Shown here one piece after another: positions 1 to 12,904 of a DNA stretch of 64,000 bases. The translations under genes were made by a program, and so were the position numbers. The DNA is taken from positions 9,354,379 to 9,418,378 of the forward strand of contig NC_135551.1 in NCBI RefSeq assembly GCF_964340395.1, written 5' to 3'. Position 1 is the stretch's first letter. Every line of letters begins with the position of its first letter. Source of the DNA: Glandiceps talaboti. Taxonomy: Eukaryota > Hemichordata > Enteropneusta > Spengelidae. Below the pieces are notes generated by a model. It was not told the origin of the DNA. It worked only from the letters and a program-made list of their open reading frames with translations, and ran no database searches.

Positions 1-253
1 GCTATGCAGACTAAGATATCACTTCCGTTCCAGACACAACTCACACACACATACGTTCACTATAATCAATGTTTGCAGTGTCGTTTACATACACAAATAA
101 GAAAACCTCAAACTAATGATGTAGCCCTGCACTTATATTGATTTGAAGAAAAAAAACACTCGGAGAGATCTTGTTAAACATATGTAGTTGCTAGATAAAA
201 CGACTGATATAGCTGTCTAACTGTGAAATACGAAAACTGGATTGTTTTAATAA

Positions 254-619
254 TACATTGGACAAAGGTAAAACACTACATGGTGTTTACTCAACCAATA
301 AACAATTTTGAAAACAATGTTTGCAGGACTAGCAAAACGCTAGACTACCTGTAGACGTGTAGGATAAACGCTAACTACACTATATTCTGCTATCCGAACA
401 TTTCGATTTTTTGCAATGTGGCTCCTTCTACTCGTCTACATTGGACAAAGGTAAAACACTACATGGTGTTTACTCAACCAATAAACAATTTTGAAAACAA
501 TGTTTGCAGGACTAGCAAAACGCTAGACTACCTGTAGACGTGTAGGATAAACGCTAACTACACTATATTCTGCTATCCGAACATTTCGATTTTTTGCAAT
601 GTGGCTCCTTCTACTCGTC
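254..619. repeat. Perfect tandem duplication of a 183-bp unit (two copies)
   Basis: Copy 1 (254-436) and copy 2 (437-619) read identically base for base, from tacattggacaaagg to ctcctt...ctcgtc; the next three bases begin a third copy that then diverges. The unit is not low complexity and shows no long open frame. No mismatch between copies suggests a recent duplication or an assembly duplicate. Confidence 0.95.
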
Positions 620-1784
620 TACTATGACTATTTTCAATTACCATGCCTATCCACACACATAACGTGTACAAAACATTCGCTTAAATTTGAATAGAATATT
701 ACCTACTGGGCCAACAACTACATTTACATATACTTATTGCGCGATATAGATGTGTCTAATTAAGTATTCGACCAGTTATGCTCTATGGTGGAATGCCATT
801 CGAGACCACTGTAATTGAAGATAGTTAGAGCAGACGAGGCAGGACGAACGAAAAATCACAAAATCAAAATGTCAGATAGGATACCAGTGTAATAGCATTA
901 GTCCTATACGTCTACAGGTAGGCTAGCAAGAGGCACATTCCAGTTGGAAACTATCAGCTACCGTGAGCTTCAAAATAAAAAGCATATGCACACTGTGGCC
1001 ATCACCAGCTCTATGGTGTTAATTATAATATCTTTGTTTGATATGAGCATAGTTGTCTTTTGTATATGCTAACATGAACAATCAAAGTCATAAATTCAAC
1101 TAAGCACGCGTGATTTAACGTTCTCTTTAAATGTCGCCTTTGCAGAAGTCATCCTGGAGCTTTTCACGAAACAGCTATTTTGCCAAGTACTCAAAATATT
1201 TAATGCTATAAATCTTAATTGTTTTACATCGCATTTGTGCAAAGATAAACAAAGTGTAACATTACGATTACTGAATAGATTTGTCATTGTACAAAAAGTA
1301 TACCTCATAATGTTACAAATATATGAGGTAAGTTTATGAAAACATGAACAAAGTATACGATGGTGGTCCGATTTATGTTGTATAGCAGTAAGTTTTTGTG
1401 TTTTCTAGATTTTAACCTTAGGATTTGAAAAGTATCGATAACTGTAAGTATTCATGCGTAATGTTGTTTACGAAGCAGTTACCTGGACACTACTGTTTTT
1501 ATGTAGGCTTTTCTTTGAATGAACGCTGTGACGTCACCTCATCAACTATAATTACATCTGTTATTTACCACCAATAGAGATTCAATCAGGCGGGTTTTTT
1601 TATTTTTTTATTTTTTATTTTTTTTAACATATCACAGTGTTTTTGTTTTGTTTTAAATTACGTACAAAATATAGAGATATTGCACACATATAATTACAAT
1701 GTTATTTTTTTCTCATTGTGAACATAAATAAAAAGTTTTGTACTTGAATCTTCCTTGTGTATTCCCACAATGATATCGATGATT
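620..1784. other. Gene-free stretch
   Basis: Only short open frames are seen. None has recognisable domain content or convincing splice signals. T-rich runs occur near 1597-1625. Confidence 0.6.
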
Positions 1785-1855
1785 TGTCTTCACAGTGAGA
1801 TAGAGTTTATAATTTGTAGGCATGCGGGCTATCAGTGTCTATAACTTGTTTCATA
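1785..1855 (+). repeat. Partial copy of a dispersed repeat family
   Basis: The segment tttgtcttcacagtgagata followed by ..gctatcagtgtctata matches the equivalent part of better-preserved copies near 39.2, 39.9 and 54.5 kb in the same orientation. Only about 70 bases can be aligned by eye, so the boundaries are approximate. Confidence 0.45.
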
Positions 1856-1997
1856 GTGTTTGCCACTTTTATAATGACGAATGCTTTGTGAAAACAACAT
1901 TAATGTAAATAATGTGTTTCATCTATCTTGTATTTACGTCATAGAGTGACAATTATGAACTTTGAAGGTCGATGGTCAATTTATAATAATTCAAGGT

Positions 1998-2095
1998 TAA
2001 GGGATTCTTCCATATTAACGTGGAGGAGAGGGGTCTGATGTTACAAATTGGTGATCGGGAGGGGACAAAATTTTCTAAAATGAAATAAGTGCTCA
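1998..2095 (+). repeat. Possible fragment of the 44.9-kb inverted-repeat element
   Basis: The string ttacaaattggtgatcggg followed by aggggacaaaattttctaaaat resembles ttacaaatgggtcctcgggc and the following bases inside the element at 44870-45513. Both are embedded in G-rich GGGAGG-containing sequence. No terminal repeats are visible here. Confidence 0.35.
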
Positions 2096-2112
2096 TCAGG
2101 GTACCTTTTTCT

Positions 2113-2160
2113 TATGTATGTATGTATGTATGTATGTATGTATGTATGTATGTATGTATA
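2113..2160 (+). repeat. (TATG)n microsatellite
   Basis: About twelve uninterrupted TATG units. Confidence 0.97.
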
Positions 2161-2639
2161 ATTTACAAAGGCTCATTTGTTATCTTCCTTCACAACATTG
2201 TTTTCTAATTATTTTAATTCCATCATACCATATCATCAGTTGTACTGTACTAAGAGAGGGATCAGAACATATCAGTTCAAAGGTTGCCGACAACAATTCA
2301 ATGATTCAAACACAAACTGTACCGTTTAAGTAGGAAGGTATGGTGACATTTAATATACCTGGAGTAATGTGTTACAGCTTATAATTTCTTGCTTAATCTT
2401 GGAAAACAAGATTACAAACATAAAGGTGAACATGTATAATCGGAATTAGATGACTTGTAGGTCACGATGAAGATTGTTTTTTTTGCTGACAGCCCTCAGC
2501 CGGACATCAATCCTTCAGTCAGATGTATATGACCCAGACGAACTTTAAGTCGTGATGGATCGGCTGCGGGTGATGTAGTAATCATACCATTTCTATATAT
2601 CATGCTAGCGTATTTGCTTGTCTACCCACAAATCGTGTA

Positions 2640-2890
2640 TTATATTTGGGATGTTACCATGGGTTTATGTAAACAGTAACATGGTTACGGCACCGTGCTA
2701 GCTGTCGTGTACAAGAGGGGATCGGAGTGAGTCCACTTGAGAGAAAGGGGAGGAGTGTGGTGGGATATTTGAGTTGGGATTCATGGGTGACTTCGGTCCA
2801 AGCATGGTTAGATATGGGTCTGCCGATAGTGTTTAGGAGGTACCAGGGTGTGAGTTTCAGCCAAGCCGCGATTGGGGTCATAGTGTTTTA
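2640..2890. other. G-rich island, open on both strands, origin unknown
   Basis: This 250-bp block is visibly richer in G+C than its surroundings. It is open for 75 codons on the minus strand (2654-2881) and for about 100 codons on the plus strand (2727-3029). I recognise no domain in either translation. It may be a decayed mobile-element fragment or an exon; nothing in the sequence decides. Confidence 0.25.
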
Positions 2891-5648
2891 TATCATTACC
2901 ATTCAGCTTTGCCAAATTTTCATCAAAACACTGGAATTCATCGATTGCTTAACAGTGATATCATTAATGAGAAACAAAACAATACTACTAGAGAAAAAAA
3001 ATGATATAGCAGTGGCAGTAATGGGATAAAGTGCATGCTATTACTGAGTCATTGGCTAATAACATATCCATGTATCAAAAGTGTAAAAAACGAACCAATA
3101 TAATTAGGTTTATGTTGTTTACCATTCGTGTCACCGAAATACATGCTGATACAAAGTTTGCTTATAACACTTAAGTCTCACTGCAATTATATTGATGTTC
3201 TATATCTGACAACATCTCAACCCGTGCAATAATACATTTTAATAAGGGGAGGGTAATGTTTCAAAAACAGAAATCGCGGGATCGTCACATTTTTATCCGA
3301 CAATTTACTCTGTAGTCCCTCAGACAAACGCCACCCCAGATTACTGGAGATTTCCTAACATATTGAAGACTGTATCGAATGACTTTAATCTGTAATAGAA
3401 ATGACCTCGTCTGTGAACATCATTTTGGCAATGCCCAAATGCATGTCAAAAGAAACACAGATACATTTTTTTGTTATACACGTGATGCTGGTAATCTATA
3501 CAAAAGTCATTGCAACATATCAAGTACTGAAATCAGGTCAGGGAAGCTACACATTTCAACGAAAATCCATTTTCACGGATCCATGATCCAACTTATTAGC
3601 AAATCTGCAGTCGTTTTCTAATTGTGAGAGAACACCCAGCAAAATATTCACCAAACATTCAGAGACTACAATGGGAGTGACATTCTAAATACTTGCAGTT
3701 ACTTGGTAAATCGAAGTAGTCGTACATTTAAAACATGGTAAAATAGTTGTAACTGGTACAGCCTGTCTAAGAGATTATGTAACACTGATTTGAGATTTTG
3801 TGATTTCAATAACAGGAACTTTACACCATGTGATCATTATTCCCCACCACGTAACAGTCCGACCTGTCTGTTCCAGTTACCCTACAAATAATGTCGTGTC
3901 TGTCGTTGGTAAATACGAGCATCTTTGGACGAAATACTTGTTATTTGCGGTTTATGGCTTTAAAGGGAAATTGAAGGTCGAGTTGGAACTATCCTAAATG
4001 CACAAAAGATGTTTAAAGTGACCAAATGAATAGGTACCTTTTAGTTTAAATTAATAAAGTCCTATTTGAACAAAGAATGTGAAGCAAGATAGACCAACTG
4101 TTTTGACAGACGGCATTCAGCGAAGTCTGATCATGGTGATTCATTTGCATATCTTGTACCTTGAAATCTCATTACCATACTTTTGATCGAAATATCTAAG
4201 ATAACCAAAACGTCAACACCAGCTACATATTGATTTCCGTTTCAATGCAATGAGCTGCAGTGCCCATCCAGAATATGTAGTCACACCGCTTCAAGTTATT
4301 TTACATACTACAAGTTCATAATCGAGTGAACACGTAGCAAGAATTGCAATAAATGTTTCAATAAGCAGAAGTATAAATGCATCATAAATACTACGACTTC
4401 CTGAAGCCTAAGCCGAAGTGATTACAGTGAACGAACCTGGTACATAAGCTTTGTTGTAATCCTGGCTAAGCTTTTCGTAAAAAAATGGATAATTTTACAA
4501 TTTTGTTAGATCTTTAACATGTGGGTTTTATTTCACGAAGAAGATCACATATAAGTAGTTGTGACGTCGATTTTAACACATGCATTCAAAAGACTATAGA
4601 AAGGTAAGTATAATTTCCTTCAGTAATTAAAGAATTCGATTAAGACTTGTGAACAGGTTTAAATTCAACTTCTAGGTTCCGGTGTTCAGGGAGAGATTTA
4701 GACGATGTGCAATTTTAGATCAACTACAACTCCAACGACCGACCGAATGACATTTTGTTGCTACAAAGGTTGTATATTAAGACTCTGGATTGGTATGTGA
4801 CGCTTTACAAATTCCAGTCTTTACTTTTAGCTTTAAGGAATCTTCATTCTACATGGCACAGACGGCACGATTATATCATCAAACGAATATGGTCATCTTT
4901 GGGCGATCATGCGTCAGGACAACACTTAAAGCCTGTAGGAAACGCAGGTTATACTAATGGCAAGGCAATTAGCACACTGCTAAAGAATTCATCTGTTGGC
5001 AAAAACTCCCACAGTGGGAAGTCGTTTCCTCTTCTGAATAGTTAATCGAAATATATCTCAATATCTCTTCTGATCATCGCGTCTATATCCATGTAAATTA
5101 AAACCTCCATGAAAGATTAATGATACTAAAAAGTTAATGTTGCTCATGGGAAAAGAATAATGCCGATTCGGAATGAATTACAGGGTTCTTCTAATCATTA
5201 TATTACAGAACAAAAAAAAACGATCTCTCCTTCAGAAATTTAAATGAAGAAAGTTGATAACTATAAATGCTCTATATGTTTAAACATACATACAAGGCAC
5301 TTAATTTGTTAAAGACATCACTACCAACACCAACGAACACCAATACTGGCAATATCAATACACTATAATCTCTTGATATGATTATGGAGTTTTATATTTC
5401 ACGGTAAAATTAATATGGAAAAACACTATGCAACTTTAATTGAAATGTAAAGTGTAACCTTCTTAAAACGATATGTTTGATTAACGTGACTAAAATCCCT
5501 CAAGGCAGTGGCGCGTTCGTCTTGAAGGTTTTTACACTGAGAAAGGATATCTCTCATTGTGACAAATTGTAGGAAGAAAATGTTGAAACTAGCAAACAAC
5601 TACTGTGAAATAATTAAATATAAGTTGAACGGATAGTCACACTGCCTG
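2891..5648. other. Gene-free stretch
   Basis: Short open frames (the longest 96 codons, 4755-5045, plus) have no recognisable motif and no convincing initiation context. Nothing else stands out except a G-rich segment near 3245 loosely like the 44.9-kb element. Confidence 0.5.
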
Positions 5649-5654
5649 TTTATT
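5649..5654 (-). promoter_or_regulatory. Candidate polyadenylation signal of the receptor gene
   Basis: AATAAA on the minus strand (tttatt on plus) lies about 130 bases beyond the receptor stop codon, a plausible 3' UTR distance. Assignment is by position only. Confidence 0.45.
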
Positions 5655-5782
5655 TAACATTATGACTAGTTCTTTGAGTGCGTCTTTGAGTTATGAGATT
5701 TTGGGTTGTCGAATATTCAACTTATATATCATGCAATGTTTCAATACTGTTCGTTGAAAGACATACCCTTTGTTCGTCCTGG

Positions 5783-6859
5783 CTACACAGCACACACATC
5801 TTTGACGTTATGGTGTGAACTGATGGGGTAAGCCATACTTGGTGCGTTCCTTGTTGATAATGTTCGGGTAGATGTGAGTTGTCTGACGCTGCTGTTATTT
5901 CGAATATGATACTTCGGTTTTTTACATAGGAAAGCGCGTTTGAATGCCTGTCTGTAGGTAGAACTCAGAATATTATAGATAAAAGGATTCACCGAGGAAT
6001 TGACCTCGACAAAATAAGTGCTTATGTTGGCAAGGCAGATCACGTCGTCTGTCAAGTCGAAACTCTCGGGATGTTTCAGTTCAATGCAGAACATGATCGT
6101 CTGGAGAACGAGCGGCATCAGACAGATGAAATTCATCAATGAAGTCGCGAGGCATACCCTTATAACCTGTCTCTCCTTTCGTCGAGCTAAAGCCGGACGT
6201 GTTGAGTTCCTTGCTGCCATGATAATAAGGTTGTACATTATAAAGATGACAACCATAAGAAAGAACACTGTGACTAGAAAAATCACTCTTCCTACTAAAG
6301 CCCTAAAGTTGGTTGTTGATATGCAATCAACGAACGACTCCGATGATATAATGCTCGACGAAAGCCAAATTAGAATTATGATAACAGCTATGAAGCGCTT
6401 TTTGTGGATCACACTATCTCTGTAAATAACCGGTTTACATATAGCTAGGTACCGCTCGATGCTCAATATGGCCACTGTGAAGAGGGATACGTATTGAAAT
6501 AATCGAGAAAAGTACAGCATACAACAATATTCCGTATCACTCAGTGAGCTGAACCCATCACGATAGTATTCTGTCCAGATGGCGCAGTGCCACACAAGAT
6601 GACAGAGATCAGCGACGGCAAGGTTGGCTAGATAGGCATTCAGAACAGTTCGCATGGTTGGTATCTGGCCTACCACGTACATGAACGCTACATTCGCAAT
6701 AATACCAATGACTGAAATCGTCATACCAATAGAATTCTGAATATCTGGATCAAAACCACATATTCCATAAGTTCCGTTGGCAATCGGGTCTCCAGTAACG
6801 TTTGGTACATACCACTGTGAACTTGACATTGATGTAGCGGGAGAGTCAAAGTAATCCAT
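5783..6859 (-). CDS. Rhodopsin-family (class A) G protein-coupled receptor, probably peptide-type, orphan
   Basis: This is an intact 358-codon frame, starting at an ATG in good context (A at -3, G at +4). It encodes a seven-helix plasma-membrane receptor. Family landmarks are visible: two N-glycosylation sequons before TM1 (N20, N28); N56 in TM1; LAVADL with D84 in TM2; C112/C113 at the top of TM3 and C179 in extracellular loop 2 for the conserved disulfide; ERY (E135-Y137) in place of DRY; W165 in TM4; Y209 in TM5; a TM6 motif NFICLMP (243-249); NPFIY (291-295) in TM7; a helix-8 segment rich in K/R and F; and C312 as a possible palmitoylation site. The usual TM6 tryptophan (CWxP) is leucine (L247). 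The overall style resembles invertebrate neuropeptide receptors (TRH/neuromedin-U/FMRFamide-like groups), but the ligand cannot be read from sequence. No introns interrupt the frame. No other gene lies close by. Confidence 0.95.
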   Translation of the reverse strand: MDYFDSPATSMSSSQWYVPNVTGDPIANGTYGICGFDPDIQNSIGMTISVIGIIANVAFMYVVGQIPTMRTVLNAYLANLAVADLCHLVWHCAIWTEYYRDGFSSLSDTEYCCMLYFSRLFQYVSLFTVAILSIERYLAICKPVIYRDSVIHKKRFIAVIIILIWLSSSIISSESFVDCISTTNFRALVGRVIFLVTVFFLMVVIFIMYNLIIMAARNSTRPALARRKERQVIRVCLATSLMNFICLMPLVLQTIMFCIELKHPESFDLTDDVICLANISTYFVEVNSSVNPFIYNILSSTYRQAFKRAFLCKKPKYHIRNNSSVRQLTSTRTLSTRNAPSMAYPISSHHNVKDVCAV

Positions 6860-8995
6860 TTCGGTTCAATCAATGTTTCTTGTTACTAATAACAGGTGTT
6901 AGCAACTAGCTCGATAGCTCACCGTCAAATGATTAAGTACACCATTTCAAGGTTAAATATACTTTGCGTATTAAAATGTATAGTAAGACGTATGTGTTTG
7001 AGCTGTTAGCTGGAGACGCACAAACAACACTGTCAACTCACTGACGTCTTTGCATTGTGCTTGACGAGATACTACTACGTTAGTCTATAAAGTCAGAACG
7101 AGGTATATTTAGCATAACTGGGTCTACTACTTATTAGTATTCGCTACCATGGTAACGCCTCCCTCAAAGTCAATCAACCATTCACAGACGAGCCAAATTT
7201 AATCCATTATGTGTCCACTGACAGCTACAAATCATACCATCATTATCGACGCTTTAAGAACAGTGGAATTTTTCTAACTCATTTAATATTTCTAAATTAA
7301 AAGAAAACATGCTTCTGTCCTCTATGATTGCACATGTTTTGTATCGCACATAAAACGTTTTAATCCGGAATTTTAATTTTAAAAAAGTGACTTCACTATT
7401 AGTGCTGCCGTCTCATCTTAGGTACACGCTGGCGTGGGTTTATTAATATATGTTCATCACAGGGGCTAGAGGCTTATATTATATGCGTTGATGTGAATTT
7501 TTTTTTTGTACTACAGTCCAGCTTTAATTTTCATTAAAGATGACATAAATGTTGCAATACATCAACCAAGCTATAAACAACTATAAACCAACCAAAATTT
7601 CCCGAATGCCTCGTTTTTATTTTAAAAATAGAATCTTACCAATGTATTAACTACAGCTGATATCAACAAATCCACATGAGTTCACATCGATGTTAATAAT
7701 TGTCTTATCAACACATCTGTCCCTTTCGTCGCATACCTCATGGTAAGACGCTAGGCGGCAAGTGGTAAGATAAAGGATATTACAATAGGTTAATAACCAC
7801 TAGGGTTGTTATCTTGGGAATTAGGTGATAACAGCTGTAATTCACACCACTGATAAGGCTGTGACTTATAAATCAAATACAAATGCATTGACGTCGCAGT
7901 ATAGCAAACTGCGTTACATTTATTAAATTTATTAAGCACTCGCACTAAAACAAACAGAACAAAAAATAACATCAAAATACGTCCACCACCACACAAGTAC
8001 CTCCTGTCCATGTGGTGTTGTTGTGCAATGTCTCCATATTTGTGGTCAATCTTGTCATTTCATCAATCACCAATTTATCAAGAATGAATTACACTATACA
8101 ATTAACAAAAACAGCTGCGTCTTTTGATACATCGAAATATATATATCGAAGTGATGCAACCTCTATCTAACGAATAAGAGCTGACAAGTCAAATATATGA
8201 AACAAACGTTGTGAAATTATCTCCAAGTACCCACATGAGAACAAGTATATTTTAGTCAATTGTCCAATGCAACAACCCTAACATGAAGTGGAATCGACGT
8301 CTATCACACGTGTCCATGAGATAAAATTTCGGACGTAATGAAACTGAAACCTTAGTCGCTTGATGCGTAAATCACAGTGTCATGGCTCACTCATGCCTTA
8401 CCATGTATAGTGTTACTTGTGTTGTTCTAAATATCCTGTATTGAGCACGGTTGATTCCAGCATAGACATTTTACATATACTGAGTTATATTGTGTTAATG
8501 CTATCGTAATAGCTCACAATTGCCATACACATTATAAAGGGCAACATACACATGGTGTCGTTACTTTAAAATACACAAACAGGTTCTAAAGTAATGTAAT
8601 GTTCAATATTTTCGTATTGATAGTTAAATGAAAACGTATTGATTAATCACTGGGTTGTATAGTTATTGATTTGTTGTTGTATTTGTAATCTAAAATCTAA
8701 CGGTAATAAACAAATAGTAATAATTTTAATCAGATATATAAATAATTAATTCATTAGCAATTATCTAATAAACCATCAATCAATTAATCAATCAATGGAT
8801 TATCTAAACCAACAAATTTACCTTTATTAAAGGATTAGTCTACTCATTATTTTTGCCGTTTTTGTAAAAATATTGATTAGTGCTACTAATTTGCATAATT
8901 ATGATTTTGGACGATAATATAGCACCTCAGTATTCTTACCCAACCTCGAAATATTGTAAAGAAGCTCACTCGCTCTCTCCCCTAACTCCCTCCCA
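6860..8995. other. Receptor upstream region and gene-free stretch
   Basis: No TATA-type promoter or upstream exon of the receptor can be identified. Only short AT-rich frames are seen. Confidence 0.5.
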
Positions 8996-9021
8996 CCCTT
9001 CCTTCCTTCCTTCCTTCCTTC

Positions 9022-9088
<67 letters not shown>
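8996..9088. repeat. Compound microsatellite (CCTT)n(CA)n(TA)n(TG)n
   Basis: Four simple arrays abut. The (CA)n(TA)n(TG)n part is self-complementary and could form a hairpin. Confidence 0.95.
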
Positions 9089-9089
<1 letters not shown>

Positions 9090-10345
9090 GTCATCGACAG
9101 AATCGATAACAAGTTCCATGTTAATTTAGATGCATAAGATACTTTCAGGATCAAATAACTAAATGGCTGAACTTTTAGCCCTGAAGTGAATAATGAAACA
9201 CCTTCAACTGTCTGACACTCAGACTGTTGTTTTCCCATTTCACACTACCATCTCTTTTCATGCCTCCAGTTGTGGGATTGAGCTTCTTTTCACACCCTGT
9301 CTGTCCTGTGCATATACATCTACCTGCCATGCTAACCTGGTGCTGTAACTGTCAACAAGGCAAAAGGTGAGTACAGTTTCTTGAAAGCCAAATTTTGTAC
9401 CATCCAGTATATTTGACGTTTCTCCTTTTACTCCGACCATTATATTCGGACGGTTCAGATTGCATTTTTGATATTTATGAAAAATATAATTATATGAACT
9501 TTCCTCGTCAAACACCTTTCTCTGATTTCAAAGCCAATATCCTCGATTGGATTACTTAAATCACAAATGCTGATTTTTAAGCTAGATAATACTTATGCTA
9601 TTCATGATCAAGCGTTAAGTTAAAAAACCAAAATCGCCTTAGTCGGAATGCAATGAAATACTTTCCCTGACTACAAACAACCCCAGAGGAGTCATTATGG
9701 GCTTACATGATACATCTTACGGCTGAATACAACTTCGACCCTCCTTTGACTTAAACGCAAAACATAGAATGAAAGACCGATACCTTGACAAGGAAGTATG
9801 GATTTTGTAGAAGCCCTTTCTCTGTTATATTCAAATTATATTTCTAATACTGAAGCTCACCCACAACAACAGTTGGTTGTTGTTAATCCTATATCAACAA
9901 CAGACCATTCATGCATAGTAGGTAACTAGTAATGAGGAAGTGCTCATAATAATTCACTAGAATGCCTCGATTCCCATCAATAGTAAATCTATATCAGGAA
10001 CACTCATTATGCCCAACAGAGGTAACTCAGAAATGGCATGGAGATTATTTGGGTCCCAAAGCGTAGCATGCTGATAATACTAATGTTGCTCTCTTTAGTA
10101 CGTGACACAGTGCCTCTTCTAAGAATTCAATCTTACAAAAGTGATGCATCCATATAAGATATGTACGCAATTTACAATTGTGTAGATAAATAACACATCT
10201 TTGTTAATGACAGAAGTATTGCAAATTTGGCCATTACTAAAGATGTGAGGTTTGTACATTGAAATTCTCGAACAAACATTGGCAGAACAACACAACACAA
10301 AACGAACATAACATATTTTCGAATATTAGCGAAGCATGTGACCAC

Positions 10346-10347
<2 letters not shown>
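9089..10347. other. Gene-free stretch
   Basis: An 85-codon minus frame (9258-9515) shows no recognisable domain. Nothing else is supportable. Confidence 0.5.

Positions 10348-10415
<68 letters not shown>
10348..10415. repeat. (AT)n microsatellite
   Basis: About 34 uninterrupted AT units. Confidence 0.97.
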
Positions 10416-10416
<1 letters not shown>

Positions 10417-10826
10417 TAATTACATATTTATTGAAATAAACTAATTCAATAATTGTTTGTGCTCCTGGATTTGCGAAGTATGTAAGCATGAAGAGGACTG
10501 TGAAATCGTAAAAGAACAACAACATATCCCCGAAACTGGTCCTGGTAGCTAGCTGGTATACATTCATGACACTTTATATTACTAGCTATCTCTGCACCAC
10601 AGCGTTTCTATTATACTATGCATCCAAATGTACTTGAAATCATAGGCCATAATATACATGTGTACCAGCAAGGGCTTACGTATTGTCCAACCAGTTGTAT
10701 ATTAGAACCCTACCCTTTTTTACACCTGTTATGTATTTTATGTTAGGACAGGTTCCATTTACAATGACAGCATGACAAGCGCAATCTTAGTAGGAAGGTT
10801 AATCTATGCCAAAAGCTGGCTTGCGC

Positions 10827-10827
<1 letters not shown>

Positions 10828-10872
<45 letters not shown>

Positions 10873-10881
10873 GTATGTGTG
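10828..10881 (+). repeat. (GT)n microsatellite
   Basis: GT units with minor interruptions near the 3' side. Confidence 0.95.
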
Positions 10882-12185
10882 TTTTAACATTATATAGTAT
10901 ATACACAAATGACAACTGGACGATCTCAACTAAACTTAACTTCAGGGGTTTCCCAAAGTTCTGATTGACTTTCCTTATGTTAAAAACGCATCATCAGGAC
11001 AGTAACTTAAACATATGCAATAATAATAGGCTCCATATCTGAGGCATATTCAATGACCCTTTTACAATTATAGTAATACATTAACATTTCTGACTGAGAA
11101 TCACATATAGCACTACACACTGCAAGCTTTCATCTGTCTGCAAGGTCAATTCTCTTCCCCAATTTATTGGTGTAGAACATTGATATATGTCAGACTTTTT
11201 AATAACCATTATACAGATCTAGGAAGACAAGTCATACATAGTTCATAATCCTTGCAAACATAGTACGCCCCTGAGGCTATATGAGACATACGTCTGCTAT
11301 GTCTTTAATATTTATTATGTGCAAACAACTAGACGTCGAAGGAACTCTGGCTGTTGAATTCTCACAGCACAGACCATTGCACGATCCGTTTGTCACACAC
11401 GTGTTCATTATCTATCCACTCATAACACGCACTTTTTGCAAATCAATCTTTTCTTCACACGTCAATTTTAAAGGTAGAAACAATTAAGGAGTTACAATTT
11501 TCGACTTTGTGGATACACAAGCACGGAGTGAAGACATAACTGAAACTGAGTAACAGGCCAGATTGTGAAAACATTTATGTTACTATCAGTACGTTGATGT
11601 CGAGTTTCATCAAAACATAATTTAAAGCAAGCACCTTAATTATAATTATAAGCCAACATTGTTATTTGCACGTGTAAAAACTGTTGTGCTGACTTCATCA
11701 GTGTGACTGTGAAGTAATCGTTGTACCTTATTGGTTTCTGTCTTGTTTGAAGAAGTCCTTTTGTCAAAATATCACGGGGACAGTAACGTGGTTCTGGATA
11801 CTGATAATTCATACAACATTGTTGAGTATGACTGCAGTATATCAAACGTTTCTTCACCGAATACGTTAGACATTTTAACTCTAAAATTTGAAAGATTTGG
11901 TCCCAATCATGTCCACATATAAATATTAAGATGCTTGTCTCTTTTTCATTACAACTTTATTGAGAACATATTACTTTATTACTAACCAATCGGCAGAACA
12001 AGTTAGACTGTATTTTTCAACAGTTTCATTTCGAACCTCTTTGCATGTAAGCTTAAGAATAACAAACCAATGAATGTTGTTAAGGACATTTGTTGATGCG
12101 ACAAACAGAGATGTGTGTCACAGTTCCTTCACCTCCCTGTACACAAAATCTGGGAAGTGATTTTATATGTACAGTATATGTACAG

Positions 12186-12187
<2 letters not shown>
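10882..12187. other. Gene-free stretch
   Basis: No coding or repeat structure can be supported here. Confidence 0.5.
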
Positions 12188-12271
<84 letters not shown>

Positions 12272-12278
12272 TTATGTA

Positions 12279-12332
<54 letters not shown>
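12188..12332. repeat. Two adjacent (TA)n microsatellites
   Basis: TA tracts at 12188-12267 and 12282-12332 are separated by 14 bases. Confidence 0.96.
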
Positions 12333-12334
<2 letters not shown>

Positions 12335-12843
12335 ATCAGTATATATGTATATTCATTCAGCTCTTTCTTAGGTGTTTGTCATCACCTAACACAATATAGT
12401 GGTAGACTAAGTTCTTATAAAGGTAAGTGATGTTGGAAGTAACTAATCAGGCGCAGGGATATTAAAGTATCCTTGATAGTTCTCTTGGTGACAAAGTGAC
12501 TACACTCTCCGTTTACGCTTTGGTTTTTCAAATTTTGTTTTCGCATTAAAGGAAATAAATCGTCGTCCGGGCTTAATAACTTGACGCAATTGAAATCCCA
12601 CAATACTGCACACATGTCACAAGTCATCTTGTATGTAAGCATCACCGCGTCAACTCTTACTTATAAATGACGTCATGGGTGTGTATACAAACGAGAACAA
12701 CACAAGAACGAGTAGGAACTCAAAGGTAGTATAGTAATTTGGAAATGACCGGTAGATTTAACATTTAGAAATTGTTACCGATAAATCACATAATTACCCA
12801 TCACTGTACAGGTAGATATTAATCCATACTTTCATCTCAATCA

Positions 12844-12904
12844 TGTGTCTGTCTGTCTGGCTGTCTGTCTGGCTGTCTGTCTGGCTGTCTGTCTGTCTGG
12901 CTGT
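12844..12904 (+). repeat. (TCTG)n microsatellite with GGCTG variants
   Basis: Repeated GTCTGTCTGGCTGTCTG pattern. Confidence 0.93.

Noticed and set aside
4755-5045. 96-codon plus frame
   Set aside because: It begins at TTG and has no recognisable motif, no splice support and no neighbouring coding signal.
6018-6425. 135-codon plus frame inside the receptor gene
   Set aside because: Antisense shadow of the receptor coding sequence.
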